From: Rhizobium sp. 2MFCol3.1
GTDB lineage: Bacteria > Pseudomonadota > Alphaproteobacteria > Rhizobiales > Rhizobiaceae
Direction of reading: 5' to 3'
Assembly (NCBI RefSeq): GCF_000377565.1
Contig: NZ_KB898362.1
Location: 156,327-220,326, forward strand
DNA length: 64,000 bases
The notes under the pieces were generated by a model. The model ran no database searches. It was not told where the DNA came from and saw only the letters and a program-made list of their open reading frames with translations. The position numbers were made by a program, and so were the translations under genes. Numbering within the stretch: position 1 is the first letter of the stretch; each line of letters begins with the position of its first letter. Of the stretch, positions 51,767 to 60,273 are shown piece by piece.

Positions 51767-53103
51767 CGACCCCTCTTTCCTCCACGCAACTTCGATTTCT
51801 TGATCAGGCCTTCGTACTGCTGCGCGATCAGGTGACCCTGAATCTGCGCGACCGTATCAAGAGTTACGCTAACGACAATCAAAAGCGAAGTGCCACCAAG
51901 GGATAATGGAATCCCTGTCTGCGACACGAGGATTTCTGGAAGAATGCAGACGAATACCAGGTAGATCGCGCCGATGACCGTGATGCGGGTCAGCACGTAG
52001 TCAATGTACTCGGCGGTGCGCTCACCGGGACGGATGCCCGGGATGAAGCCGCCGTGCTTCTTCAGATTGTCGGCCGTGTCCTTCGGATTGAAGACGATGG
52101 CCGTATAGAAGAAGGCGAAGAAGGCGATCAGCAGACCGTAGAGGAGCATGTAGAGCGGCTGACCATGGCCAAGAGCCGCGACGATCGAGGTCACCCAGGT
52201 CGGCATGTTGGTGGTGCTGGCGAAGCCCGCGATCGTTGCCGGCAGGAGCAGCAGCGAGGACGAGAAGATCGCCGGGATAACACCCGAGGTGTTGAGCTTC
52301 AGCGGCAGGTGCGAGGTATCGCCCTGGAACATGCGGTTGCCCACCTGGCGCTTCGGATACTGGATCAGAAGGCGACGCTGAGCGCGCTCGACGAAGACGA
52401 TGATCGCGATGACGGCGATCGCAACGACGATGACCAGCAGGATAAGGCTCGTCGACAGGGCGCCTGTGCGGCCGAGTTCGAGCGTACCGGCAAGAGCCGA
52501 AGGCAGGCCAGCGGCGATGCCGGCGAAGATGATGAGCGAGATGCCGTTACCGATACCGCGCGAGGTGATCTGCTCGCCGAGCCACATCAGGAACATCGTG
52601 CCGCCGAGCAGCGTGATGACCGTGGAGACGCGGAAGAAGATGCCGGGATCGACGACGAGCCCCTGCCCGCTCTCCAGACCAATGGCAATGCCATAAGCCT
52701 GCAGCGTGCCGAGAAGCACCGTGCCGTAGCGGGTGTACTGGTTGATGATCTTACGGCCCTGCTCGCCTTCCTTCTTCAGGTTCTCGAGCGCCGGGACGAC
52801 CGAGGTCATCAGCTGCACGATAATCGAAGCGGAAATGTAGGGCATGATGCCGAGCGCGAAGATCGCCATGCGCTGAACAGCGCCGCCCGAGAACATGTTG
52901 AAGAGGCCGAGAATGCCGCCTGCCTGACCCTGGAAGGCCTGTGCATAGGCCTGCGGGTTGAGGCCGGGAAGCGGAATGTGCGTTCCCAACCGATAGACGA
53001 GGAGAGCTGCCAGTGTAAACCACAGGCGCTTCTTGAGATCCTCGGCTTTGGCGAAGGTCGAGAAATTGAGGTTGGAAGCCAACTGTTCCGCTGCAGACGC
53101 CAT
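51763..53103 (-). CDS. secY: Preprotein translocase subunit SecY
   Basis: A 446-aa channel subunit of the Sec translocon with ten membrane helices. LFNMFSGGAVQRMAIFALGIMPYISASIIVQLM and the cytoplasmic-loop arginine region GIRPGERTAEYIDYVLTRIT are conserved. It is in the spc part of the cluster, followed by adk. Confidence 0.98.
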   Translation of the reverse strand: MASAAEQLASNLNFSTFAKAEDLKKRLWFTLAALLVYRLGTHIPLPGLNPQAYAQAFQGQAGGILGLFNMFSGGAVQRMAIFALGIMPYISASIIVQLMTSVVPALENLKKEGEQGRKIINQYTRYGTVLLGTLQAYGIAIGLESGQGLVVDPGIFFRVSTVITLLGGTMFLMWLGEQITSRGIGNGISLIIFAGIAAGLPSALAGTLELGRTGALSTSLILLVIVVAIAVIAIIVFVERAQRRLLIQYPKRQVGNRMFQGDTSHLPLKLNTSGVIPAIFSSSLLLLPATIAGFASTTNMPTWVTSIVAALGHGQPLYMLLYGLLIAFFAFFYTAIVFNPKDTADNLKKHGGFIPGIRPGERTAEYIDYVLTRITVIGAIYLVFVCILPEILVSQTGIPLSLGGTSLLIVVSVTLDTVAQIQGHLIAQQYEGLIKKSKLRGGKRGR

Positions 53104-53291
53104 GCGTATCTCCGCGCTACCGGTTTCGGGCTCTGACCAAGCGAAAGGCAGAACGCCGGATCGGCATTTCTGAATTATTCAAAAGCGGGCTTCGGACGGA
53201 TTGCGGGCGCAACCTATGCCTCACCCTGTTGTTCGTTCGACCTGTCTTGACGCACGTGCATCCGACCGGTTTTTGTGAGGCTCACATATGG

Positions 53292-53329
53292 GAGCAAAAC
53301 CGCCCGGTGTGAAGCACCCCGGGCGGTTT
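53292..53329 (-). terminator. Terminator-like hairpin between rplO and secY
   Basis: Stem AAACCGCCCGG (53297-53307) / CCGGGCGGTTT (53319-53329), 11 bp perfect. On the minus strand it ends with TTTTGCTCC, 14 bases after the rplO stop (53343). It could partly stop or pause transcription before secY. Confidence 0.7.
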
Positions 53330-53342
53330 ATCATAGATTAAA

Positions 53343-53816
53343 TTATTCTGCAGCTGCGGCAGAAAGAAGCGTGACGGAACCGCCAGCCTTTTCGATCTTT
53401 TCGACTGCCGGCTTGGAAGCGCCAGCAACTTCGAACTTGACCTTTGCCTTCAGCTCGCCGTCGGCGAGAACGCGAACGCCGTCCTTGACGCGACGGATAA
53501 CGCCGGCAGCCTTGAGAGCTGCTGCATCAACCGTGGACTTGGCGTCGAGCTTGCCAGCGTCGATAGCAGCCTGAACACGCTCCAGGGACACGACAACGAA
53601 GTCGGCCTTGAAGATGTTGTTGAAGCCGCGCTTCGGCAGGCGACGGTAGATTGGCATCTGACCGCCTTCGAAGCCGTTGATGGCTACGCCCGAACGGGAC
53701 TTCTGACCCTTGACACCGCGACCACCGGTCTTGCCGGAGCCCGAACCGATACCGCGGCCGAGGCGCTTGCGGCTATGGGTCGAACCTTCGTTGTCTTTGA
53801 TTTCATTGAGTTTCAT
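53343..53816 (-). CDS. rplO: 50S ribosomal protein L15
   Basis: A 158-aa large-subunit protein. MKLNEIKDNEGSTHSRKRLGRGIGSGSGKTGGRGVKGQ is the glycine/basic N-terminus typical of L15. ATG at 53816 is chosen over 53873. Confidence 0.98.
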   Translation of the reverse strand: MKLNEIKDNEGSTHSRKRLGRGIGSGSGKTGGRGVKGQKSRSGVAINGFEGGQMPIYRRLPKRGFNNIFKADFVVVSLERVQAAIDAGKLDAKSTVDAAALKAAGVIRRVKDGVRVLADGELKAKVKFEVAGASKPAVEKIEKAGGSVTLLSAAAAE

Positions 53817-53832
53817 AGCGAATACTCCCTGC

Positions 53833-54042
53833 TTACTTCTCGTCGACGATGCGAACGAGATGCTGGACAGCACGGATCATGCCACGAACGGAAGGGGTAT
53901 CTTCCAGCGTGCGACGACGGTGCATCTTGTTCAGCCCGAGACCGATCAGCGTGCGCTGCTGGACATCCGGACGGCGAATCGGGCTGCCGATCTGCTCGAC
54001 GGTAACCGTCTTTGCTTCGGTCTTCTTTGTAGCCTTGGCCAT
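53833..54042 (-). CDS. rpmD: 50S ribosomal protein L30
   Basis: A 69-aa protein; VEQIGSPIRRPDVQQRTLIGLGLNKMHR is diagnostic. Placed between rpsE and rplO as usual. Confidence 0.98.
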   Translation of the reverse strand: MAKATKKTEAKTVTVEQIGSPIRRPDVQQRTLIGLGLNKMHRRRTLEDTPSVRGMIRAVQHLVRIVDEK

Positions 54043-54055
54043 GGATCAGCTCCTC

Positions 54056-54625
54056 TTATTCTTCAGAAGCGTTACCGGAAGCGGCACGGCGAGCCTGGAG
54101 CGTTGCATACTTGATGCCGCGCTGTGCTGCGATGTCCTTCGGGTGAACCTGGTGCTTCAGAGCGTCGAAGGTAGCGCGAACCATGTTGTATGGGTTCGAG
54201 GAACCGGTCGACTTGGCGACGACGTCGTGAACGCCGAGCGTTTCGAAAACAGCGCGCATCGGGCCACCGGCGATGATACCGGTACCGACCTTGGCCGAAC
54301 GAAGCAGAACCTTGCCGGCGCCGTGGCGGCCGTGAACGTCGTGATGCAGCGTACGGCCGTCACGCAGCGGTACGAAGATCAGTTCGCGCTTGGCAGCTTC
54401 AGTTGCCTTGCGGATTGCTTCCGGCACTTCACGTGCCTTGCCGTGACCGAAGCCAACGCGGCCCTTCTGGTCACCGACGACGACGAGGGCTGCGAAACCG
54501 AAACGACGGCCGCCCTTGACGACCTTGGCGACGCGGTTGATCGCGACCAGCTTGTCGACGAATTCGCTATCGCGCTCTTCGCGGTTCTGGCGATCGTCGC
54601 GCGAACCTTTTCTTTCCTGTGCCAT
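54056..54625 (-). CDS. rpsE: 30S ribosomal protein S5
   Basis: A 189-aa protein. VDKLVAINRVAKVVKGGRRFGFAALVVVGD and GHGKAREVPEAIRKA are characteristic. It lies 130 bases after rplR. Confidence 0.98.
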   Translation of the reverse strand: MAQERKGSRDDRQNREERDSEFVDKLVAINRVAKVVKGGRRFGFAALVVVGDQKGRVGFGHGKAREVPEAIRKATEAAKRELIFVPLRDGRTLHHDVHGRHGAGKVLLRSAKVGTGIIAGGPMRAVFETLGVHDVVAKSTGSSNPYNMVRATFDALKHQVHPKDIAAQRGIKYATLQARRAASGNASEE

Positions 54626-54755
54626 TGTCCTTTTCCTTTTTCTTTTGCGGGTGGAACGGCAGACAACACGAGGACCGCAGCAGCCTCCCCTATCGAGGAG
54701 CGTTTGCGGTCCGGTTAAAATCCGGCCGGAGCTTAGGGCTCCGGCCGGAAATTCA

Positions 54756-55118
54756 TTAGAAGGTCAGACCGCCTTCGCGGGCTGCATCTGCCAGGGCCTT
54801 GATACGGCCGTGATAGATGAAGGCGCCACGGTCGAATACGACTTCCTTGACACCAGCCTTGGAGGCGCGCTCGGCGACGAGCTTGCCAACGGCGGCAGCT
54901 GCCGCGGTGTCAGCACCGGTCTTCAGAGAACCGCGCAGGTCCTTATCGAGCGTCGAGGCAGCCGCGAGGGTCTTGCCGGCAACATCGTCGATAACCTGAA
55001 CGTAGATGTTCTTCGAGGAGCGATGAACCGACAGGCGCGGACGGCCATTGGCCACCGACTTGAGATGACGGCGCACGCGGTTGGCACGACGTGCAAGTGC
55101 TTCTTTCCTGCTAGCCAT
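54756..55118 (-). CDS. rplR: 50S ribosomal protein L18
   Basis: A 120-aa 5S rRNA-binding protein: RRANRVRRHLKSVANGRPRLSVHRSSKNIYVQVIDD, ending VFDRGAFIYHGRIKALADAAREGGL. Confidence 0.98.
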   Translation of the reverse strand: MASRKEALARRANRVRRHLKSVANGRPRLSVHRSSKNIYVQVIDDVAGKTLAAASTLDKDLRGSLKTGADTAAAAAVGKLVAERASKAGVKEVVFDRGAFIYHGRIKALADAAREGGLTF

Positions 55119-55130
55119 TTCGCGTGATCC

Positions 55131-55664
55131 TTACTTCTTCTTGCCTTCTTTGCGAACGATACGTTCGCCGGCATACTTGACGCCCTTGCCCTTGTAAGGC
55201 TCAGGACCGCGGTATTCGCGGATTTCAGCGGCGACCTGGCCGACCTGCTGCTTATTGATGCCAGTGACAACAATTTCAGTAGGCTTCGGCACAGCGATCG
55301 TGATGCCGACCGGCGGCTCATAAACCACGTCGTGGCTGAAACCGAGAGCGAGCTGCAGGTTCTTGCCCTGAAGCGACGCGCGGTAACCAACGCCGTTGAT
55401 TTCGAGCTTGCGCTCGTAGCCGTCCTTAACACCCGTGAAGATGTTCTCGATCATCGTGCGGGACATGCCCCACTTCGAACGAGCATCCTTCGACTGCGTG
55501 AGCGGCGTCACGACAACCGCATTGTTTTCGAGCTTAACGCCGACTTCGTCGTTTGCGACGAAGAACAGCTCGCCCTTCGGGCCCTTTGCAGTAACCTTCT
55601 GGCCTTCGACCGTAGCCGTAATCCCAGCAGGAATCTGAACGGGCTTCTTACCGATACGAGACAT
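55131..55664 (-). CDS. rplF: 50S ribosomal protein L6
   Basis: A 177-aa protein starting MSRIGKKPVQIPAGI and ending with RGPEPYKGKGVKYAGERIVRKEGKKK, the L6 signature. Confidence 0.98.
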   Translation of the reverse strand: MSRIGKKPVQIPAGITATVEGQKVTAKGPKGELFFVANDEVGVKLENNAVVVTPLTQSKDARSKWGMSRTMIENIFTGVKDGYERKLEINGVGYRASLQGKNLQLALGFSHDVVYEPPVGITIAVPKPTEIVVTGINKQQVGQVAAEIREYRGPEPYKGKGVKYAGERIVRKEGKKK

Positions 55665-55706
55665 TTTTATATCCTGTCTGTTCGCTATGGAGATCGATGC
55701 TCGGTA

Positions 55707-56105
55707 TTAGAATACCGAGCAAAGAACCTCGCCACCAACGTTCTGTTCGCGAGCCTGGTGATCAGCCATCACACCCTTCGGAGTCGAAAGGATGGTGATG
55801 CCGAGACCGTTCGCGACCTGCGGAATGGACTTGACCGAGACATAAACCCGGCGGCCCGGCTTGGACACACGGCCGATCTCACGGATCACCGATGCGCCTT
55901 CGTAGTACTTCAGCTCGATGTTGATTTCAGACTTGCCATTGCCGAAATCGACAAGAGCGTAGCCACGGATGTAGCCTTCAGCCTGGAGAACATCGAGAAC
56001 ACGTGCACGGAGCTTCGAAGCAGGCGTCGAGACCGACGACTTGCGGCGGGAAGCGCCGTTACGGATGCGGGTGAGCATATCGCCCAACGGATCAGTCATT
56101 GTCAT
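55707..56105 (-). CDS. rpsH: 30S ribosomal protein S8
   Basis: A 132-aa protein, MTDPLGDMLTRIRNG and GLGITILSTPKGVMADHQAREQNVGGEVLC. Starts at 56105 or 56099 (MTMTD) are both possible. S8 is the usual autoregulator of spc operons. Confidence 0.98.
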   Translation of the reverse strand: MTMTDPLGDMLTRIRNGASRRKSSVSTPASKLRARVLDVLQAEGYIRGYALVDFGNGKSEINIELKYYEGASVIREIGRVSKPGRRVYVSVKSIPQVANGLGITILSTPKGVMADHQAREQNVGGEVLCSVF

Positions 56106-56117
56106 CTAACCTGCTCC

Positions 56118-56423
56118 TTACCAGCTGGACTTGACGATGCCCGGCACCTTGCCGAGATTGCCGAGTTCACGCAGCGCGATACGCGACATGCGCAGTTTGC
56201 GGTAGTATGCGCGCGGACGGCCCGATACTTCACAACGGTTGCGAATACGGGTCTTCGATCCATCGCGCGGCAGGGATGCCAGCTTGATCGAGGCCTTGAA
56301 CCGGTCTTCGATCGGAAGAGCCTGGTTCATGATGATCGCCTTCAACTCGGCGCGCTTAGCGGCCTGGTTGGCGACCGTAATACGGCGGCGCTTGTTCTTT
56401 TCAACTGCGCTGGTCTTCGCCAT
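56118..56423 (-). CDS. rpsN: 30S ribosomal protein S14
   Basis: A 101-aa zinc-free S14: MAKTSAVEKNKRRR, RNRCEVSGRPRAYYRKLRMSRIALRELGNLGKVPGIVKSSW. Only one Cys remains of the zinc site, as normal for the C-minus form. Confidence 0.98.
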   Translation of the reverse strand: MAKTSAVEKNKRRRITVANQAAKRAELKAIIMNQALPIEDRFKASIKLASLPRDGSKTRIRNRCEVSGRPRAYYRKLRMSRIALRELGNLGKVPGIVKSSW

Positions 56424-56455
56424 GTGTGGTTCCTTTTCTACGCTCGTCGTTACGG

Positions 56456-57013
56456 TTACTGACGGAACGGGAAGTTGAACTCTGTGAGCAGAGCCCGTGC
56501 TTCGTCGTCCTTGGTGGCCGTCGTGCAAACGATGATGTCCATGCCCCACATCTGATCAACCTTATCGTAGTTGATCTCAGGGAACACAATGTGCTCCTTG
56601 ATGCCCATGGCGAAGTTGCCACGGCCGTCAAAGCTCTTCGGGTTCAGGCCGCGGAAGTCGCGAACGCGCGGAAGCGCGATGTTCACGAGACGGTCCAGGA
56701 ACTCGTACATGCGAGCGCCGCGCAGGGTAACCTTTGCGCCGATCGGCATATCTTCGCGGACCTTGAAGCCAGCGATGGAGTTGCGTGCACGGGTGATGAC
56801 CGGCTTCTGACCAGCGATAGCGGCCAGGTCAGCTGCGGCAACAGTCGGCTTCTTCGAATCAGCCGTTGCTTCACCAACACCCATGTTGATTACGATCTTG
56901 TCGAGCTTCGGAATCATCATCTCGTTGGCGTAGGAGAACTTCTCCTGCATCGCCGCACGGATGCGCTCGACATATTCCTTCTTGAGCCGCGGCTCGTACT
57001 TTGCCTGAGCCAT
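56456..57013 (-). CDS. rplE: 50S ribosomal protein L5
   Basis: A 185-aa 5S rRNA-binding protein; IPKLDKIVINMGVGEA and EFLDRLVNIALPRVRDFRGL are diagnostic. Its ATG overlaps the rplX stop by one base. Confidence 0.98.
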   Translation of the reverse strand: MAQAKYEPRLKKEYVERIRAAMQEKFSYANEMMIPKLDKIVINMGVGEATADSKKPTVAAADLAAIAGQKPVITRARNSIAGFKVREDMPIGAKVTLRGARMYEFLDRLVNIALPRVRDFRGLNPKSFDGRGNFAMGIKEHIVFPEINYDKVDQMWGMDIIVCTTATKDDEARALLTEFNFPFRQ

Positions 57014-57315
57014 CAGATCACCTCACCGGAACGCTTGGCCACACGGACCTTCTTGCCGTCAACAACCTTGAAACCAACGCGGGTCGGCTTGCCGTCCTTG
57101 TCGATGATCGAGACGTTGGACAAGTGAACCGAGGCTTCCTTGCTGATGATGCCGGCTTCCTGGGTCTGCGTCTGGCGCTGGTGGCGCTTCACGACGTTGA
57201 CGCCACGGACTACGGCGCGATCTTCCTTGGGCAGAACCTGAAGGACTTCGCCAGTGCGGCCCTTGTCCTTGCCTGCGAGCATGACGACCGTGTCGCCCTT
57301 ACGAATCTTTTGCAT
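57013..57315 (-). CDS. rplX: 50S ribosomal protein L24
   Basis: A 100-aa protein with KOW motif near the start: KIRKGDTVVMLAGKDKGRTGEVLQVLP. Order rplN-rplX-rplE as usual. Confidence 0.98.
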   Translation of the reverse strand: MQKIRKGDTVVMLAGKDKGRTGEVLQVLPKEDRAVVRGVNVVKRHQRQTQTQEAGIISKEASVHLSNVSIIDKDGKPTRVGFKVVDGKKVRVAKRSGEVI

Positions 57316-57327
57316 CGTTCGTGCTCC

Positions 57328-57696
57328 TTACAGAACTTCTGGAGCGAGCGAGATGATCTTCATGTGGTTCTTGGCGCGAAGTTCGCGCGGAACCGGTCCG
57401 AAGATACGGGTGCCGATCGGCTCTTTCTTGTTGTCGATGAGGACTGCTGCATTGGTGTCGAAGCGGATGATGGAACCATCTACGCGACGGATTTCCTTGG
57501 CGGTGCGAACGACAACCGCCTTCATCACGTCACCCTTCTTCACGCGGCCGCGCGGAATAGCTTCCTTGATCGAAACGACGATAACGTCGCCGATCGAGGC
57601 ATACTTGCGCTTAGAACCGCCCAGCACCTTGATGCACATGACACGACGTGCGCCGGAATTATCCGCCACGTCGAGGTTTGTTTGCATCTGAATCAT
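57328..57696 (-). CDS. rplN: 50S ribosomal protein L14
   Basis: A 122-aa protein: MIQMQTNLDVADNSGARRVMCIKVLGG is diagnostic. It follows an unusually long gap after rpsQ. Confidence 0.98.
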   Translation of the reverse strand: MIQMQTNLDVADNSGARRVMCIKVLGGSKRKYASIGDVIVVSIKEAIPRGRVKKGDVMKAVVVRTAKEIRRVDGSIIRFDTNAAVLIDNKKEPIGTRIFGPVPRELRAKNHMKIISLAPEVL

Positions 57697-57875
57697 ATCA
57701 GGTCGCCTTCTTGTGTTTACCGGAATGGTTGGGCTGTCGCCCCCTACCCCGGCATATGAAAATTGTCAGCCGGCCGCTTGCCACGAGAGCAGGCGAAAAC
57801 ACGGCAATAGCTTGACTAGCGCGGGATCGATCGTGCCAGGGTGGTTTCCCAAACGGGACCTTCCGTGCGCTCAAA

Positions 57876-57905
57876 GCAAAAGAACGCTCGACGAACGAGC
57901 GTTCT
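57876..57905 (-). terminator. Hairpin in rpsQ-rplN gap (possible attenuator)
   Basis: A 10-bp perfect stem, AGAACGCTCG (57881-57890) / CGAGCGTTCT (57896-57905), 5-base loop. On the minus strand it is followed by TTTGCTTTG. A second imperfect hairpin (57924-57957) lies between it and rpsQ. The gap is about 260 bases, long for this cluster. Confidence 0.5.
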
Positions 57906-57958
57906 GACGCTGCTTCATACAGAAATTTCCGCGAGACGCAAGGCCTCGCGAGAAATTC

Positions 57959-58198
57959 TTACTTTGCCTGGCCGGAAATGACCGTCCAGCACTTGTCCTT
58001 GGAGATCGGCGCGCATTCCTCGATGGATACGGTATCGCCAATCTTGTACTGATTGTTTTCGTCGTGGGCCTTGTACTTCTTGGAACGACGAACGGTCTTC
58101 TGCATCAGCGGATGAGCGAAACGACGCTCAACGCGGACAACTACAGTCTTCTCGTTCTTGTCGCCAACGACGACGCCCTGCAGGATGCGCTTCGGCAT
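57959..58198 (-). CDS. rpsQ: 30S ribosomal protein S17
   Basis: A 79-aa protein, MPKRILQGVVVGDKNEKTVVVRVERRFAHPLMQKTVRRSKKY. ATG at 58198 is chosen over 58237. Confidence 0.98.
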   Translation of the reverse strand: MPKRILQGVVVGDKNEKTVVVRVERRFAHPLMQKTVRRSKKYKAHDENNQYKIGDTVSIEECAPISKDKCWTVISGQAK

Positions 58199-58202
58199 AT
58201 TC

Positions 58203-58403
58203 TTAGGCCTTTGCTTCTGCCGCCTTCTGGCGGGCAATGGTTTTCACGCGGGCGATGTCCTTGCGAACTTCGTTGACGCGGGAGGACTTTTCGAGCTGAC
58301 CGGTGGCCTTCTGGAAGCGCAGGTTGAACTGCTCCTTCTTCAGGTCGGCGAGCTTGTCCTTGAGCTGATCGGCCGTCAGGCCGCGAACTTCTTCGGCTTT
58401 CAT
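58203..58403 (-). CDS. rpmC: 50S ribosomal protein L29
   Basis: A 66-aa helical protein, LTADQLKDKLADLKKEQFNLRFQKATGQLE. Located at the nascent-chain exit of the ribosome. Confidence 0.98.
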   Translation of the reverse strand: MKAEEVRGLTADQLKDKLADLKKEQFNLRFQKATGQLEKSSRVNEVRKDIARVKTIARQKAAEAKA

Positions 58404-58415
58404 GTGCCTTGCTCC

Positions 58416-58829
58416 TTACTCTGCAATGCGCTGTACGAAGCGCGTCTTGACCGAGAGCTTGGCAGAGCCGAGGCGAAGCGCTTCGCGAGCGATTTCTTCG
58501 CTGACGCCGTCGATCTCGAACATCATGCGGCCTGGCTTGACCTTGCATGCCCAATATTCAACAGAGCCCTTACCCTTACCCATACGGACTTCGGTCGGCT
58601 TTGCGGTTACCGGAACATCCGGGAACACGCGGATCCATACACGGCCAGCACGCTTCATGTAGCGCGTGATCGCGCGGCGGGCCGCTTCGATCTCGCGTGC
58701 ATTTACGCGGTTTGGCTCCTGAGCCTTAAGGCCGAATTCACCGAAGGCGAGGTCGGAACCACCCTTGGCGACGCCCTTGATGCGGCCCTTAAATTGCTTG
58801 CGGTACTTGGTACGCTTTGGCTGCAACAT
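58416..58829 (-). CDS. rplP: 50S ribosomal protein L16
   Basis: A 137-aa protein; MLQPKRTKYRKQFKGR and VWIRVFPDVPVTAKPTEVRMGKGKGSVEYWA are diagnostic. Confidence 0.98.
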   Translation of the reverse strand: MLQPKRTKYRKQFKGRIKGVAKGGSDLAFGEFGLKAQEPNRVNAREIEAARRAITRYMKRAGRVWIRVFPDVPVTAKPTEVRMGKGKGSVEYWACKVKPGRMMFEIDGVSEEIAREALRLGSAKLSVKTRFVQRIAE

Positions 58830-58865
58830 TTTCTTATTCTCCGAACTTATCTGCCACCAACGCTA

Positions 58866-59585
58866 TTAAGCGTTGTCGCGGCGACGATCGCGGTCACGGC
58901 TAGCCGGACCCTGAGCATCACCCTCGAGTGCGCGGCGCTCGGAGGCCATCGGATCGTGCTCAAGGATTTCGCCCTTGAAGATCCAAACCTTGATGCCGCA
59001 GATACCGAAAGCGGTTTCCGCTTCGGCTGTGCCGTAGTCGATGTCAGCGCGCAGCGTATGCAGCGGCACGCGACCTTCGCGGTACCATTCCGTACGAGCG
59101 ATTTCAGCACCGCCGAGACGGCCCGCGCAGGTGATCTTGATGCCTTCGGCGCCAAGACGCATTGCGGACTGAACGGCGCGCTTCATGGCGCGACGGAAAG
59201 CAACACGACGCTCGAGCTGCTGAGCGATCGACTGAGCGACCAGTACAGCGTCGACTTCCGGCTTGCGAACTTCAACGATGTTGAGGTGCGTTTCGGAGTT
59301 CGTCATGTCCGACAGCTTCTTGCGGAGCTTGTCGATGTCTGCGCCCTTCTTGCCGATGATCAGGCCCGGACGAGCCGAGTGGATCGTAACGCGGCACTTC
59401 TTGTGCGGACGCTCGATAACCACCTTGGAGATACCAGCCTGCTTCAGTTCGCTCATGACGAACTTGCGCATCTTCAGGTCTTCGTGCAGCAGCTGACCGT
59501 ATTCGGCATTGTCCGCGAACCAGCGGCTATCCCAGGTACGGTTGATGCCAAGACGGAAACCAATTGGATTGATTTTCTGACCCAT
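58866..59585 (-). CDS. rpsC: 30S ribosomal protein S3
   Basis: A 239-aa protein with a KH domain. MGQKINPIGFRLGINRTWDSRWFAD and GLIIGKKGADIDKLRKKL are conserved. Its ATG overlaps the rplV stop (TAATG). Confidence 0.98.
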   Translation of the reverse strand: MGQKINPIGFRLGINRTWDSRWFADNAEYGQLLHEDLKMRKFVMSELKQAGISKVVIERPHKKCRVTIHSARPGLIIGKKGADIDKLRKKLSDMTNSETHLNIVEVRKPEVDAVLVAQSIAQQLERRVAFRRAMKRAVQSAMRLGAEGIKITCAGRLGGAEIARTEWYREGRVPLHTLRADIDYGTAEAETAFGICGIKVWIFKGEILEHDPMASERRALEGDAQGPASRDRDRRRDNA

Positions 59586-59977
59586 TATGCGGCCTCCTCG
59601 GTGGCGGCTTCAACTTCGCGAACAACGATCGTGAGGTGCGCAAAGGGCTTTTCGATGCGCGATGCACGACCACGGCCACGAGCGTGGAAACGCTTCATGA
59701 CGATCGACTTGCCGACGTAAGCTTCCGCTACGACCAGCGAGTCAACGTCGAGATCATGGTTGTTCTCGGCGTTTGCGATCGCAGATTCGAGCGTCTTCTT
59801 GACGGCGCCTGCGATGCGCTTGCGGGAGAATTCCAGCTCAGCGAGTGCGCGCTCGACCTTCTTGCCGCGGATAGCCGCGGCAACCAGGTTGAGCTTCTGT
59901 GGGCTGACGCGGAGCGTGCGGGCGACTGCTTGCGCCTCGTTGTCCTTCAGCCGGCGTTCGGCTTTTGCCTTGCCCAT
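59585..59977 (-). CDS. rplV: 50S ribosomal protein L22
   Basis: A 130-aa protein lining the exit tunnel. LRVSPQKLNLVAAAIRGKKVERALAELEFSRKR and KRFHARGRGRASRIEKPFAHLTIVV are diagnostic. Confidence 0.98.
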   Translation of the reverse strand: MGKAKAERRLKDNEAQAVARTLRVSPQKLNLVAAAIRGKKVERALAELEFSRKRIAGAVKKTLESAIANAENNHDLDVDSLVVAEAYVGKSIVMKRFHARGRGRASRIEKPFAHLTIVVREVEAATEEAA

Positions 59978-59979
59978 CG

Positions 59980-60258
59980 TTACTTCCTCTTTGCCTTCTT
60001 GTCCGCACCGTGACCGTAGTAGGTCCGGGTCGGAGAGAATTCACCGAATTTGTGACCGACCATGTCTTCATTGACGTTGACCGGAATATGCTTGCTGCCG
60101 TTGTAGACGCCGAAGGTGAGACCGACGAACTGGGGCAGGATCGTGGAGCGACGGCTCCAGATCTTGATTACTTCTGCACGTCCGCCTTCACGAACCTTCT
60201 CAGCCTTCTTGAGAAGATAGCCGTCAACGAACGGACCTTTCCATACTGAACGAGCCAT
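59980..60258 (-). CDS. rpsS: 30S ribosomal protein S19
   Basis: A 92-aa protein: MARSVWKGPFVDGYLLKK and FVGLTFGVYNGSKHIPVNVNEDMVGHKFGEFSPTRTY. Confidence 0.98.
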   Translation of the reverse strand: MARSVWKGPFVDGYLLKKAEKVREGGRAEVIKIWSRRSTILPQFVGLTFGVYNGSKHIPVNVNEDMVGHKFGEFSPTRTYYGHGADKKAKRK

Positions 60259-60273
60259 TGGAGACTTCCTCTC

